Source: Mesorhizobium liriopis | GTDB taxonomy: Bacteria > Pseudomonadota > Alphaproteobacteria > Rhizobiales > Rhizobiaceae | NCBI RefSeq assembly: GCF_024053505.1 | Contig: NZ_JAMXQS010000003.1 | Location: forward strand, 124,001-188,000 | DNA: 64,000 nucleotides | Direction of reading: 5' to 3' | Shown here: in pieces, positions 1 to 9,239 of the stretch | Position numbering within the stretch: the stretch's first letter is position 1 | Layout: every line of letters starts with the position of its first letter | The notes under the pieces: generated by a model | Told to the model about the DNA's origin: nothing | The model's database searches: none | Seen by the model: only the letters and a program-made list of their open reading frames with translations | Made by a program: the position numbers and the translations under genes

Positions 1-857
1 GCAAGATCCGCATCGGCATGGGTAAATTGCAATCCGGCCAGTTCCAGTGCCGCTTCGTAGAGCGCGCGCATGGTGCCGGAAGCCACCAGCAGCACCGGCT
101 TGTTCGAGCCCGCGAAGCGCTGCCGCGCGGCGAAGATCTCCGCGCCGATCAGGAGGCCGGACAGGCGCGCGGCGCTGTCGTTTGCGTTCGTGCCGGAAAG
201 CAGCCCGCCGGCACGGATGCCGAAGAGCCGGCCTTGCAGATCGCCATCCTGCAGGATTTCGGCACAAGCCGCGCGGAAGGGCTCGCTCGGGCCGCTGGCC
301 GGTTCGGCATCAATCAGCGAGTGGCGCAGGATCGATTGCTCGCGGAGCACGGCGAAGAGCTCCCCGGTGAGAAAGGTCGCGAAGCCGACAACGCGCTCGC
401 CGTCGAGTTCGGCCCATTTGGAATGCGTGCCGGGCAGGCAAGCGAGTGCCGCGCCGGGCTGGAGCGTTTCGACGAGGCCCGCCAGTTGCGTCTCCTCGCC
501 GCGCATCACGTCGGCGGGTGATCCCTGGCTCAAGCCCGGCAGGATCAGCACGGGGCGCTTGTCGTGGGCCACGCGCACGGCCTGCGAGAATATCGCGTCG
601 AGCGAGGTGGGCACCGCGACATAAGGTGCTTCGACCCATCCCTGGCGCGCGCCGACCATGCCGCAGGCAAAGACCGGCAAGCCTTCAGGTGCCCCGAACG
701 CCGAGAGATGGTCCTCGAGGATGGCGGCGAACTTGCCTTGGGCCTTGAGCATGCCATCCGCGCTGCGACGTTCGGCGAGAACCTCGCCTTGCGCATCCAT
801 GAGCCAGAGCCGGACATGGGACGAGCCCCAGTCGACGGCGGCGAATGCAGCACTCAA
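1..857 (-). CDS. dgoK: 2-dehydro-3-deoxygalactonokinase, C-terminus beyond the window
   Basis: This kinase phosphorylates 2-keto-3-deoxygalactonate in De Ley-Doudoroff galactose, galactonate or arabinose catabolism. About 285 codons are visible and no stop is reached, so the gene continues past the left edge. Seen: an N-terminal AAVDWGSSHVRLW sugar-kinase phosphate loop (residues 6-18), CGMVGARQGW (65-74) and VMRGEETQ (117-124), all typical of DgoK. I chose a TTG start at 857. A GGAGG lies 6 nt upstream, and the TTG overlaps the TGA of the SDR gene as TTGA, which implies translational coupling. The KDPGal aldolase expected to follow would lie outside the window. Family confidence is high; which sugar is used in vivo is inference. 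Confidence 0.88.
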   Translation of the reverse strand, partial: MSAAFAAVDWGSSHVRLWLMDAQGEVLAERRSADGMLKAQGKFAAILEDHLSAFGAPEGLPVFACGMVGARQGWVEAPYVAVPTSLDAIFSQAVRVAHDKRPVLILPGLSQGSPADVMRGEETQLAGLVETLQPGAALACLPGTHSKWAELDGERVVGFATFLTGELFAVLREQSILRHSLIDAEPASGPSEPFRAACAEILQDGDLQGRLFGIRAGGLLSGTNANDSAARLSGLLIGAEIFAARQRFAGSNKPVLLVASGTMRALYEAALELAGLQFTHADADL

Positions 858-1618
858 AGATAGCCTCCATCGACGATCAGCAATTGAGCGGAAAGCATCC
901 GGCTCGCATCCGAGGCCAGAAACAGGACGGTGCCGACGATATCCTCGACTTCCATCGGCCGCTTGATGCTTTGCCGCGCGACATGGGCGGCAACGCGCTC
1001 TTCCGTGACCCACAACGCCTTCTGGCGCTCCGTCAGCACCCAGCCGGGCGCGACCGCATTCACGCGGATATTGTCGGGGCCGAGTTCGCCGGCAAGGCCC
1101 TTGGTCAGCCCGACGATGCCGGCCTTGGCCGCCGTATAGGAGGACAGGTCGGGATGGTTGATCAGCCAGGAGGTCGAGGTGATGTTGATGATCGATCCGC
1201 CGCCGACGGCCTTCATGCCCGGTGCGACGGCCTGCGCCGAGAAGAAGTGCGGGCGCAGGTTGATGTTCTGGTTGTTGTCCCAGTATTCCGGCGTCACATC
1301 CGCGACCGCGTGACGATCATCGAGCGCGGCATTGTTGACGAGCACGGTGATGGGGCCATGCGCCTGGGCCGCCCGGGTTACCCCAGCGCGAAGTGCCTCC
1401 ACGTCCCGCAGATCGACTGGCACGAAGAGTGGCGCCGGGAAACCCTCGGCTTCGATCTTTCGGCAGAGTTCGCGGCTGGGTCCCTCGGCGATGTCGAAGA
1501 AGGCAACGCGTGCGCCCTGACGAGCAAAACCTTCGACGAAGCCTGCACCGATCCCAGAACCGCCGCCCGTAATCAGGACCGAGGCACCGTCGAGATCGGG
1601 AAACCGCGCTGACGGCAT
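854..1618 (-). CDS. SDR-family sugar dehydrogenase
   Basis: This is a 254-aa classical short-chain dehydrogenase/reductase that should oxidise or reduce a sugar or sugar acid with NAD(P). Seen: the glycine-rich TGGGSGIG motif (17-24), NNAA (95-98), a catalytic serine in ITSTSW (about 148-150) and YTAAK (161-165). A longer reading to 1663 exists, but ATG 1618 has AAGGAG 9 nt upstream and starts right before the Rossmann fold, so I prefer it. It is co-transcribed with the DgoK gene through a TTGA overlap. That suggests it is the first dehydrogenase of the same galactose- or arabinose-type pathway. Substrate is inferred from context only. Confidence 0.85.
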   Translation of the reverse strand: MPSARFPDLDGASVLITGGGSGIGAGFVEGFARQGARVAFFDIAEGPSRELCRKIEAEGFPAPLFVPVDLRDVEALRAGVTRAAQAHGPITVLVNNAALDDRHAVADVTPEYWDNNQNINLRPHFFSAQAVAPGMKAVGGGSIINITSTSWLINHPDLSSYTAAKAGIVGLTKGLAGELGPDNIRVNAVAPGWVLTERQKALWVTEERVAAHVARQSIKRPMEVEDIVGTVLFLASDASRMLSAQLLIVDGGYL

Positions 1619-1692
1619 AAAGGCACGCTCCTTGGCTAAGTCGGGCCCTCTGTCCGGCAGCACCGCTCCGCTGTCAAGCTTAAGCTGTCAGC

Positions 1693-3036
1693 TCAGGTCC
1701 CAAGCGGGCGAAGGCTCTTGTTGGAGCGCAGGAGACGCAACGTCGCTTCGGCATTGGCAGGGCGGCCGAAGAAATAGCCCTGCCCACCTTCGCAGCCGAA
1801 TTCCACCAGCCGCCTGGCCTGCGCCTCTTCTTCGATGCCTTCCGCCACGGATGCCATGCCGAGGCCTTCGCACATGGAGAGAATGGCCCGGATGATGTGT
1901 TCGGCCGGCTTGTCCTCAAGCAGAACTGAGACGAAGGCACGGTCGATCTTGAGCTTGTCGAAAGAGAACTCGCGCAGGCGGCCGAGCGAGGACTGGCCGG
2001 TGCCGAAATCATCGAGCGCTACGCGGATGCCGCAGGCGCGCAGATCGTCCACGATCTTCTTGGCCGAACGCGGGTCGGACATCAGGCCGGTTTCGGTGAT
2101 CTCGATCTCGAGCCGTCGCGGGTCGAAACCGGCGCGGTCGAGGATCGAGAGGATATGCAGGCCGGTGTTCTGATCGACCAGTTGCGAGGGCGACAGGTTG
2201 AAGGCGAGAAAGAGGTCGTCGGGCCAGTGCCGAGCGGCTTCCGTGGCCTTGCGCAAGACGAGTTGCGAAAGCGGCCCGATGATGCCGCGTTCCTCGGCGA
2301 TGGGAATGAAGCAGGCCGGCGAAACGGGACCGAGGTCGCGGTCCGTCCAGCGCGCCAGAGCCTCGAAGCCGGTGATCTGGCCTGTCGCCAGATCGACGAT
2401 GGGCTGGAAATAGGGCTCGACCTCGCCCGCCGAGACCGCGCGGCGCAGGGCCTGCTCGATCCGCGTCAGGCGCTTGGCGGCATCCTCCATCTCGCGGCTA
2501 TAGACCACCACGCGGCCCCGACCCGCCCGCTTGGCGTGGTAGAGGGCGGTTTCTGCCTTGCTGACCAGAATGTCGGTGGTTTCGTCGCCCGAATAAAAGA
2601 GCGAGCAGCCAACGGAGGCCGAGAGGCGCGCTGTGCGCTCGCCGACATCATAGGGTGCCGAGAGAATCTCGATCAGCATCTGGGCCTTTTCGCTCGCCGC
2701 TTCCTCGCTGAAGACCAGCGGAAACAGAAAGCCGAACTCATCGGCGCCAACGCGGGTGACGGCAGCCTGGCTTTCCATGGCGGCGCGCAGGCGCATGGCG
2801 ACCTGCACCAGGATTTCGTCGCCAGCGGCGCGACCCAGAAGATCGTTGATCGGCTTGAAGCCATCGAGATCGATGATGCCGACGGTGAAGGGCGCCGGAT
2901 CATCGGCGCGGTCGGCGATCAGTCGCTCGACCTTGTCGTGGAAGCGGCGGTGATTGCCCAAGCCTGTCAGCGGGTCGGTGAATGCGAATTCTCCGCCTTC
3001 CGCCCATGTCCGGCTTGTGCCTTGAAGCACGCTCAT
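1693..3036 (-). CDS. EAL-domain c-di-GMP phosphodiesterase with degenerate GGDEF domain
   Basis: This 447-aa protein has a GGDEF-type domain (about 15-180) followed by an EAL domain (about 195-440). No transmembrane segment or PAS sensor is visible, so it should be cytosolic. The EAL domain keeps its signature: EALARW (225-230), FNLSPSQL near 279, EITETGLM near 312, DDFGTG (342-347) and KLKIDRAF. It is therefore likely to degrade c-di-GMP. The GGDEF signature reads GADEF (97-101), a change at the second glycine, so cyclase activity is doubtful and the domain may instead sense GTP. AGGAG sits only about 1 nt before ATG 3036, so the exact start is uncertain. Monocistronic, downstream of the GT-C gene on the same strand. 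Confidence 0.87.
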   Translation of the reverse strand: MSVLQGTSRTWAEGGEFAFTDPLTGLGNHRRFHDKVERLIADRADDPAPFTVGIIDLDGFKPINDLLGRAAGDEILVQVAMRLRAAMESQAAVTRVGADEFGFLFPLVFSEEAASEKAQMLIEILSAPYDVGERTARLSASVGCSLFYSGDETTDILVSKAETALYHAKRAGRGRVVVYSREMEDAAKRLTRIEQALRRAVSAGEVEPYFQPIVDLATGQITGFEALARWTDRDLGPVSPACFIPIAEERGIIGPLSQLVLRKATEAARHWPDDLFLAFNLSPSQLVDQNTGLHILSILDRAGFDPRRLEIEITETGLMSDPRSAKKIVDDLRACGIRVALDDFGTGQSSLGRLREFSFDKLKIDRAFVSVLLEDKPAEHIIRAILSMCEGLGMASVAEGIEEEAQARRLVEFGCEGGQGYFFGRPANAEATLRLLRSNKSLRPLGT

Positions 3037-3177
3037 TCTCCTGCTGCCCGTTCCCTCGTCTCGCTCGCTCGGCGAATTATGGCGAAATTGGCTGAAAAGC
3101 CTTTCAGAAAAGTATCCTGTCGGCCTCCAACAAGTGACGCAGGGTCACAGAAATGCAATGCGGCGCGCGCGACGAGT

Positions 3178-4992
3178 TTATCGGCGCTGTATAACCCGAA
3201 AGAGCTTGAGCGGAGATTGCGGCGTTTCTTGCACCGGCTGGAGCCAGTCCGGCATCCGACCGTCGCGCACAAGGGCGGCCAGGCCGTTGGGGAAAGCTGC
3301 CATCACGTCGGAATCGACATTGCCCGCGCACCAGGCGACGAGGCCGACGCCGTTCGATTGAAGGATCGCTCGCGCGGTGTCGGGCTCGGCCATCCAGGCT
3401 TCGAGGCCGGCGAGGTTGCCGGCGATGTTGCGATGATAGGGCCCGGCCAGCACGGCATGCGGTGTCCAGGCAAGGATCGCCGAACCCAGATTCGAGACGG
3501 CCAGCACACGGGTGGGTGGAAGGCGGGCGAGTTCGGCATAGTCTGCCATGTCTTCGCAAGACACACTTGGTGCGGCGGATGCGGATGAGGCGGAAGGAGA
3601 AGCCGCGCGATCGAAGCTTATTCTCGCAAGACCCGCCCATGCCGCGTCGATGGAGATGATCCATGCAACGGCAACAAGGATGGGCTGGCCGCGCAGACGG
3701 ATGCGGGCCACGAAAGCTGCAAGCACCGCCGCTGCGAGCGGAATGGCGACATAGGATCCGCGCAATTGCCAAAGACTGACGGCAAATGAAACGCCGAGCA
3801 GCAGCATGACGAGAAGCCGAGTGCGCGATATGCCGTCTCGCATCAAGCCGTAGCCCAGCACCAGAAGTGCGACCAGCGGCGTCATGTAGGCGCCAGCGGC
3901 TGTTGCCGGTGATCGCGCAGCAAGACGCCAGAACGGCTGAGCCTCGCCCACCGAATCCAGCCAGAAGTGCCTGAGGCGCGGATCGAGACCGGCATAGGGA
4001 TCGGCAAGACATTCCGGGAAACGCCACAGCAGAAGAGCCGCACAGACGACCCCGACAGCACCGAGGCCGCCAAGCCTTACCGCCATGCGGTTGCGTCCCG
4101 GCACCGACGCGACAAGCGCGAGACCGAGCCCGCCGGCAACCGCCAGCCCTGCCTGAGGCAGCGAGAAGGCGTCGCATGCGACCGTGGTCCATGCAGCGTA
4201 TGGCACGGTTCCGGCCATGATGGCGGCGCTCGCGCCAGCGAGGCCCAACCCGAATGCGGTCGCTCCGGCGGCTGCCTTCTCGCCACGCCACAGGAAATCG
4301 ATGGTCGCAAACAAGCAAAGGGCGGCCACGTGGGGTGCGGTTTCCATGCCGATGCCGAGCATGATCGCGCAGGTGATGCCTGCAAGGCCGCCCCACATCT
4401 GGCGCTCGCGCACCCTGATCGAAGCCAGCATCGCGACCAGAAGCATCACGAATTGCAGGTTGTGGTGATCGAGCGCGCCGGGGCGGAATACCTGAACGCT
4501 GTGAAGCGCACTGGCGCCGATCACCAGCGCGGGCAGCAGCGTTTCCGCTTCGTTCAATGTGCGGGCGAGGCGCAGGATCAGAAAAAGTGCCGAACCGAAC
4601 ATCAAAGTCGGCCAGACGATCTGCGCGAAGGCGTTGCCACCCGGGACACTCCCCGTCAGCACATCGCCGAGCAGCATCAGAAGCGCGATCGGCGCATCGA
4701 CAAGTCGCGACCAGTGCATCAGGAAGCCGCCGTCGAGACCCATCCGATATTGTTGGAGATCGAACCAGTTCTGGCCGTTCAGCCAGTCGCGCACCTCGAC
4801 GATGCGCATGATGCTGTCATTGTCGCCATTCACGTTCCAAACCGAAGGAAAGCCCGCCAAGGCGTGGCCACCGGTGATCAGCAGCGAAACAAGCAGGGCG
4901 AGGCCAGCGTCTCGCAGGATGTGACGGTGTGGCGAAGCTTCGCACACGGCGGGCGCGCCCATGCCTGCTCGCGTTACGGCACTGTTCATCAT
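3178..4992 (-). CDS. GT-C-like multispanning glycosyltransferase (uncharacterised family)
   Basis: This 604-aa integral membrane protein has about a dozen hydrophobic segments and a soluble C-terminal part (about 470-604). The first periplasmic loop carries an acidic DND (57-59), RDW (68-70) and MHWSRLVD (92-99), and a DHHN follows at 175-178. This layout resembles the catalytic loop of polyprenyl-phosphate-sugar dependent GT-C enzymes (STT3, PMT and ArnT relatives). It is divergent from a dolichol-phosphate-mannose-synthase-like GT2 gene and a GtrA flippase-like gene, which fits donor synthesis, flipping and transfer. ATG 4992 and ATG 4989 are adjacent and neither has a strong ribosome site. 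Enzyme class is inferred; acceptor and sugar are unknown. Confidence 0.7.
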   Translation of the reverse strand: MMNSAVTRAGMGAPAVCEASPHRHILRDAGLALLVSLLITGGHALAGFPSVWNVNGDNDSIMRIVEVRDWLNGQNWFDLQQYRMGLDGGFLMHWSRLVDAPIALLMLLGDVLTGSVPGGNAFAQIVWPTLMFGSALFLILRLARTLNEAETLLPALVIGASALHSVQVFRPGALDHHNLQFVMLLVAMLASIRVRERQMWGGLAGITCAIMLGIGMETAPHVAALCLFATIDFLWRGEKAAAGATAFGLGLAGASAAIMAGTVPYAAWTTVACDAFSLPQAGLAVAGGLGLALVASVPGRNRMAVRLGGLGAVGVVCAALLLWRFPECLADPYAGLDPRLRHFWLDSVGEAQPFWRLAARSPATAAGAYMTPLVALLVLGYGLMRDGISRTRLLVMLLLGVSFAVSLWQLRGSYVAIPLAAAVLAAFVARIRLRGQPILVAVAWIISIDAAWAGLARISFDRAASPSASSASAAPSVSCEDMADYAELARLPPTRVLAVSNLGSAILAWTPHAVLAGPYHRNIAGNLAGLEAWMAEPDTARAILQSNGVGLVAWCAGNVDSDVMAAFPNGLAALVRDGRMPDWLQPVQETPQSPLKLFRVIQRR

Positions 4993-5109
4993 GCCCAGAA
5001 GTTTCCCGGCCCCATTCCCCGCTCACGAACCTAGTCTTAACGCGCACAACAAAGGGTAAAGCGGCTCAAACGCCCGGCTCTTGGCGGCGGAGAGCCTCTG
5101 AGGGAACCC

Positions 5110-6093
5110 ATGCGCCTCGTCCGCAACGAACCGACTGTCGCCGTTCTGATCCCCTGCTTCAACGAGGAGCACACGATTGGTGACGTGGTGCAGCGCTTCA
5201 GGGCGGCCCTGCCCGAGGCGACTGTTTATGTCTACGACAACAATTCACGTGATCTGACCGCTCTGCGCGCCCGCGCGGCCGGCGCCGTGGTCGTGCGCGA
5301 GCCGCGCCAGGGCAAGGGCCACGTGGTGCGGCGCATGTTCGCCGACATCGACGCCGACATCTTCGTGATGAGTGACGGCGACGGCACCTATGCGCCGGAG
5401 GATGCGGCCGCACTCGTCAACGCGCTCGTCACTGAACGCGCCGACATGGTGGTCGGCACACGGCGCGGGGTCGAGGCCGATGCGGGGCGCGCGGGCCACG
5501 CTTTCGGCAACCGCCAGTTCAACCGCCTTTACCGCCGGCTCTTCGGCGCGGATTTTTCGGATATCTTTTCGGGTTACCGCGCTTTCTCGCGCCGCTTCGT
5601 CAAAAGCTTTCCGGCCGTGTCCGGCGGCTTCGAGATCGAGACCGAGATGTCGGTCCATGCCTCGCAGCTGATGCTTCCCGTGGTCGAGATTGCCCTAGAC
5701 TATGGACGCCGGCCCGAAGGCTCGGTCTCGAAACTCTCCACTTGGCGCGACGGCGGGAAGATTCTATGGACCTTCGCACTCCTCGCCAAGGAAACGCGCC
5801 CGTTGCGCTTCTTCGGCACCCTCGCCGCCCTGTTTCTGGTGTCCAGCCTCGCTTTGATGTCTCCGGTGCTTCTCGAATATGCCGCGACCGGCCTCGTGCC
5901 GCGCATGCCGACATGGATGCTGTCGATCGCGCTCTCGATCTTCGCCATGCTGATGGCGGCCACGGGACTGGTGCTCGATTCCGTCGCGCGCATGCGCACC
6001 GAGCAGAAGCGCATGGCCTATCTCAGCGCCGATGCGGGGCGCGCGGCTCACACCCCTTGGCCCTCCTTGGAGCCGTTGCGCACTTCGGCATGA
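5110..6093 (+). CDS. Glycosyltransferase family 2 (polyprenyl-phosphate sugar synthase-like)
   Basis: This 327-aa GT2 enzyme has its catalytic domain at about 8-220 and C-terminal membrane helices at about 235-290. Seen: IPCFNEE (14-20), a donor-binding YDNNSRD stretch (42-48) and the DXD-bearing SDGDGTY (88-94). The architecture matches dolichol- or undecaprenyl-phosphate hexose synthases, which load a nucleotide sugar onto a lipid phosphate at the inner face of the membrane. GAGGGAA precedes ATG 5110 by a few bases. The stop overlaps the start of the GtrA gene as ATGA. Together with the divergent GT-C gene it should form one glycosylation cassette. Sugar specificity cannot be read from sequence. 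Confidence 0.86.
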   Translation: MRLVRNEPTVAVLIPCFNEEHTIGDVVQRFRAALPEATVYVYDNNSRDLTALRARAAGAVVVREPRQGKGHVVRRMFADIDADIFVMSDGDGTYAPEDAAALVNALVTERADMVVGTRRGVEADAGRAGHAFGNRQFNRLYRRLFGADFSDIFSGYRAFSRRFVKSFPAVSGGFEIETEMSVHASQLMLPVVEIALDYGRRPEGSVSKLSTWRDGGKILWTFALLAKETRPLRFFGTLAALFLVSSLALMSPVLLEYAATGLVPRMPTWMLSIALSIFAMLMAATGLVLDSVARMRTEQKRMAYLSADAGRAAHTPWPSLEPLRTSA

Positions 6094-6461
6094 AAGTCTT
6101 TCTGCGCTTCATGCTGGTCGGCGGCACCGGCTTCGTGGTGGATGCCGCGCTGCTCTGGCTGATCCTTCATGTGACCAGCATCGGGCCATTGCCCGCGCGG
6201 CTGATCTCGTCATCGTGCTCGATGTTCGTCACCTGGATGCTCAACCGCAACTTCGCCTTCGGTCCCTCCGACCGCAAGGTTCTGCACGAGGGCGCGATCT
6301 ATGGCGGGGTGACGATGATCGCGAGTATGGTGAACTTCACCACCTATGCGGTCGTGCTTTTCCTCTGGCCCACCACCCCGCCGCTTCTCGCCATGCTGAT
6401 CGGCTCGATCGTGGCGACAAGCTTTTCCTTCACGGGCTATTCGCGGGTGGTGTTCCGCTAA
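6090..6461 (+). CDS. GtrA-family membrane protein (putative lipid-linked sugar flippase)
   Basis: A 123-aa protein with four hydrophobic segments and the usual GtrA beginning (LRFMLVGGTGFVVDA). GtrA proteins are thought to move polyprenyl-phosphate-linked glucose or related sugars across the inner membrane, and also occur as modules beside GT2 enzymes. A much longer open frame runs upstream, but the ATG at 6090 overlaps the GT2 stop as ATGA, and the family homology begins there. Normal length for the family. It is the last gene of the plus-strand pair; a structured 140-nt interval separates it from gshB. Confidence 0.88.
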   Translation: MKVFLRFMLVGGTGFVVDAALLWLILHVTSIGPLPARLISSSCSMFVTWMLNRNFAFGPSDRKVLHEGAIYGGVTMIASMVNFTTYAVVLFLWPTTPPLLAMLIGSIVATSFSFTGYSRVVFR

Positions 6462-6602
6462 GAGAATGATCGAGGCTTCATCGGCGGACAACGAAAAGAA
6501 CCGCTGGACCGACCCGAGAGCATTCTCAAATAGGCTCTCGTCCCGTTGGCAGGCTGAACGCGCTCCGCTAGATCAGGCCTCTCGCCTCGCGGAGCCTTTT
6601 GC
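6462..6602 (+). promoter_or_regulatory. Structured leader upstream of gshB with Shine-Dalgarno in a stem
   Basis: Two perfect 7-bp hairpins are visible. CGAGAGC (6515-6521) pairs with GCTCTCG (6534-6540). GCTCCGC (6562-6568) pairs with GCGGAGC (6589-6595). The second stem contains the GGAG (6591-6594), the only good ribosome site for ATG 6603, and its 3' arm runs into CTTTTG. It could therefore act as a start-blocking hairpin or a terminator. GAGAATG (6462-6468) could also pair with CATTCTC (6521-6527) inside the first loop. I recognise no named riboswitch. Function is inference. Confidence 0.45.
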
Positions 6603-7544
6603 ATGAGCCTTACCGTCGCGGTCCAGATGGACCACATCCGAACCGTCTCGATTGCAGGCGACACCACCTTTGCGCTGTCGCTCGAAGCGCAGCGGCGCGG
6701 GCACAGGCTTCTCCATTACACGCCGGACCGGCTTTCGCTCAACGACGGCAAGGTGGTCGCGCGTGTCGAGGAGATGACCCTGCGCGACGAGAAGAACAAC
6801 CATTTCACTCTCGGCGAGCCGGTGCGCATGGATCTTGCCGAAGCAGACGTGGTGCTCCTGCGCCAGGACCCGCCCTTCGACATGAACTACATCACCACCA
6901 CCCACATTCTCGAGCGCATCCATCCGAAGACGCTCGTGGTCAACGACCCGGCCTGGGTGCGCAACAGCCCGGAAAAGATTTTCGTCACCGAGTTCCCGGA
7001 CCTGATGCCGGCAACGCTGATCACCAAGGATCCGGAAGAGGTCGCAGCATTCCGGCGCGCGCATGGCGACATCATCGTCAAGCCACTCTACGGCAATGGG
7101 GGCGCCGGCATCTTCCATCTGAAGGACGACGACCGCAATCTGGCTTCCCTGCTCGAAATGTTCGGGCAGATGTTCCGAGAGCCCTTCATCGTGCAGCGCT
7201 ATCTCAAGGAAGTGCGCCAGGGCGACAAGCGCATCATCCTGATCGATGGTGAGGCGGTGGGTGCCATCAACCGCGTGCCGGCCGAGCACGATTCCCGCTC
7301 GAACATGCATGTGGGTGGCCGTGCCGAAGCGACCGAACTGACGGCGCGTGAGCGCGAAATCTGCGAGCGCATCGGCCCGTCTCTGCGCGAGCGGGGCTTT
7401 ATTCTGGTCGGCATCGACGTGATCGGCGACTATCTCACCGAGATCAACGTGACTTCGCCCACCGGCGTCCGCGAAGTCAAACGCTTCGGCGGGGCCGATA
7501 TCGCTACCTTGTTCTGGGATGCGGTCGAAGCAAAGCGCAGCTAA
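6603..7544 (+). CDS. gshB: Glutathione synthetase
   Basis: GshB joins gamma-glutamylcysteine and glycine using ATP to give glutathione in the cytosol. The 313-aa length is standard. Seen: the N-terminal AVQMDHI motif, [11 protein letters not shown] near 80-90, the ATP-grasp lysine loop [12 protein letters not shown] (about 160-171), and the metal-binding [17 protein letters not shown] near the C-terminus. ATG 6603 is preceded by GGAG at 8 nt spacing, held inside a hairpin stem. The gene stands alone between the glycosylation cassette and comM. A weak hairpin overlaps its 3' end. Confidence 0.96.
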   Translation: MSLTVAVQMDHIRTVSIAGDTTFALSLEAQRRGHRLLHYTPDRLSLNDGKVVARVEEMTLRDEKNNHFTLGEPVRMDLAEADVVLLRQDPPFDMNYITTTHILERIHPKTLVVNDPAWVRNSPEKIFVTEFPDLMPATLITKDPEEVAAFRRAHGDIIVKPLYGNGGAGIFHLKDDDRNLASLLEMFGQMFREPFIVQRYLKEVRQGDKRIILIDGEAVGAINRVPAEHDSRSNMHVGGRAEATELTAREREICERIGPSLRERGFILVGIDVIGDYLTEINVTSPTGVREVKRFGGADIATLFWDAVEAKRS

Positions 7545-7603
7545 GATCGCGCTTTGTTCCTCATCCACAACTTGATGCAACCTGATCGCTGCTTTGGCGA
7601 TCA
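7531..7603 (+). terminator. Candidate tandem hairpins after gshB
   Basis: CAAAGCGC (7531-7538) pairs with GCGCTTTG (7549-7556), across the gshB stop codon. A second perfect 7-bp dyad, TGATCGC (7583-7589) with GCGATCA (7597-7603), follows. Neither has a long U tract, so termination strength is uncertain; the second could be an operator for comM instead. Confidence 0.35.
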
Positions 7604-7679
7604 ATTGTTCCGCAAACGTTCTTGCGCTTGAACTTGCCCCATGCTCTCTTCGCGCGGGGATAGTCGGGGCAGGTCGAAC

Positions 7680-9205
7680 ATGGTCAGTCATGTGCGCACG
7701 GTGGCCTTTCAGGGCATTGATGCGGTGCCGGTGGACGTGCAGGTGATGATCGCGCCCGGCAAGATGGGCATGCATATCGTAGGCCTCGCCGACAAGGCGG
7801 TGGCGGAAAGCCGCGAACGGGTGCAGGCAGCGCTCCACGCCTCCGGCCTGTCGATGCCGGTCAAGAAGGTGACGGTCAATCTCGCGCCAGCGGACCTGCC
7901 CAAGGAAGGCTCGCACTACGATCTTCCCATCGCGCTCGGCCTGATGGCGGCGCTCGGCGCCATTCCGGGCGATGCGTTGAACGGCTTTGTCGTTTTGGGC
8001 GAATTGTCGCTCGACGGCACGATCGCCTCCGTTGCAGGCGTGCTGCCGGCGGCCATCGGCGCGCATGGCATGGAGCGCGGGCTGATCTGCCCTGCTCCGT
8101 GCGGACCGGAAGCGGCTTGGGCCGGCGCCGATATCGAGATCCTCGCGCCCCGCTCGCTGATCGCCGTGGCCAACCATTTCCGCGGCACGCAGGTTCTGTC
8201 GCGCCCGCAGGCTGCGATCCAGCAAGGTGCGGCCGCCCTGCCCGATCTCGCCGACATCAAGGGCCAGGAAAGTGCCAAGCGCGCCTTGGAAGTCGCGGCG
8301 GCCGGATCGCATAATCTCATCATGGTCGGGCCGCCCGGCTCGGGCAAATCGATGCTGGCGCAGCGGCTGTCGTCGATCCTGCCGCCGCTGGGTCCGCGCG
8401 AACTGCTCGAAGTCTCGATGATCCAATCGATCGCCGGCGAGTTGGCAGGCGGCAAATTGACCGACCGCCGGCCTTTCCGCGCGCCGCACCATTCCGCCTC
8501 GATGGCCGCGATGGTGGGCGGCGGCCTGCGCGTGAAGCCGGGTGAGATGTCGCTTGCGCACCACGGCGTGCTGTTTCTCGACGAGTTCCCGGAGTTCAAC
8601 CCGCAGGTTCTCGATTCACTTCGTCAGCCGCTGGAATCGGCCGAATGCGTGATCGCGCGGGCCAATCATCGCGTGAGCTACCCGGCACGTATCCAACTCG
8701 TCGCCGCGATGAACCCGTGCAAATGCGGCATGGCGGGTGAACCGGGCCACACCTGCGCGCGGGGGCCGCGCTGTCAGAGCGATTATCAGGCGCGCATTTC
8801 CGGACCGCTGCTCGACCGTATCGACCTGCGCGTCGAAGTGCCCGCCGTTTCGGCCGCCGACCTGCTTCGCCCGTCGCGCGCGGAAACGAGCGCCGAAGTT
8901 GCCGTGCGCGTGCGCCGTGCCCGCGACATCCAGACGGCGCGCTACGAGGCGCTGGGGATTGCGTCCAGCACCAATGCGCATTGTCCGACATCGCTGGTCG
9001 AACAGGTAGCCCATCTCGACGATGCGGGCACGGCACTCCTGCGCGAGGCGAGAAGCTGGGCTTTTCCGCCCGCGCCTATCATCGGGTGCTCAAAGTCGCA
9101 CGGACGCTGGCTGACTTGGACGGCGCCGAGCGCGTCGGGCGAATGCATCTGGCCGAAGCCGTGTCATACCGCACCTCGACGGAGCGCGTGCCGCAGGCGG
9201 CCTGA
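7680..9205 (+). pseudogene. comM: ComM/YifB-family Mg-chelatase-like AAA+ ATPase, frameshifted
   Basis: ComM is a hexameric helicase that promotes branch migration in natural transformation. The frame from ATG 7680 has a lon-like N-terminal domain, Walker A GPPGSGKS (217-224), Walker B VLFLDEF (297-303) and the cysteine cluster in [15 protein letters not shown]. At codon 457 (near 9048-9050, sequence GAG GCG AGA AG) the frame leaves homology. The expected tail ([19 protein letters not shown], ending PQAA) continues in another frame to 9205. One extra G after 9050 would restore a protein of about 508 aa. As written, the native frame runs on to 9278 with an unrelated tail. It is either a real frameshift that removes the C-terminal helical domain or a one-base assembly error. 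Confidence 0.85.
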
Positions 9206-9239
9206 TGCGCGTCCAAGCTCGCAGAAATTGACCGGACAA

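Noticed and set aside
3033-3272. 79-codon minus-strand frame between the GT-C and EAL genes
   Set aside because: Overlaps the GT-C gene's end and the EAL gene's start, lacks a ribosome site and shows no recognisable motif.
6573-8564. 663-codon minus-strand frame across gshB and comM
   Set aside because: Spans two clear plus-strand genes and their intergenic region, and its translation resembles no protein family.
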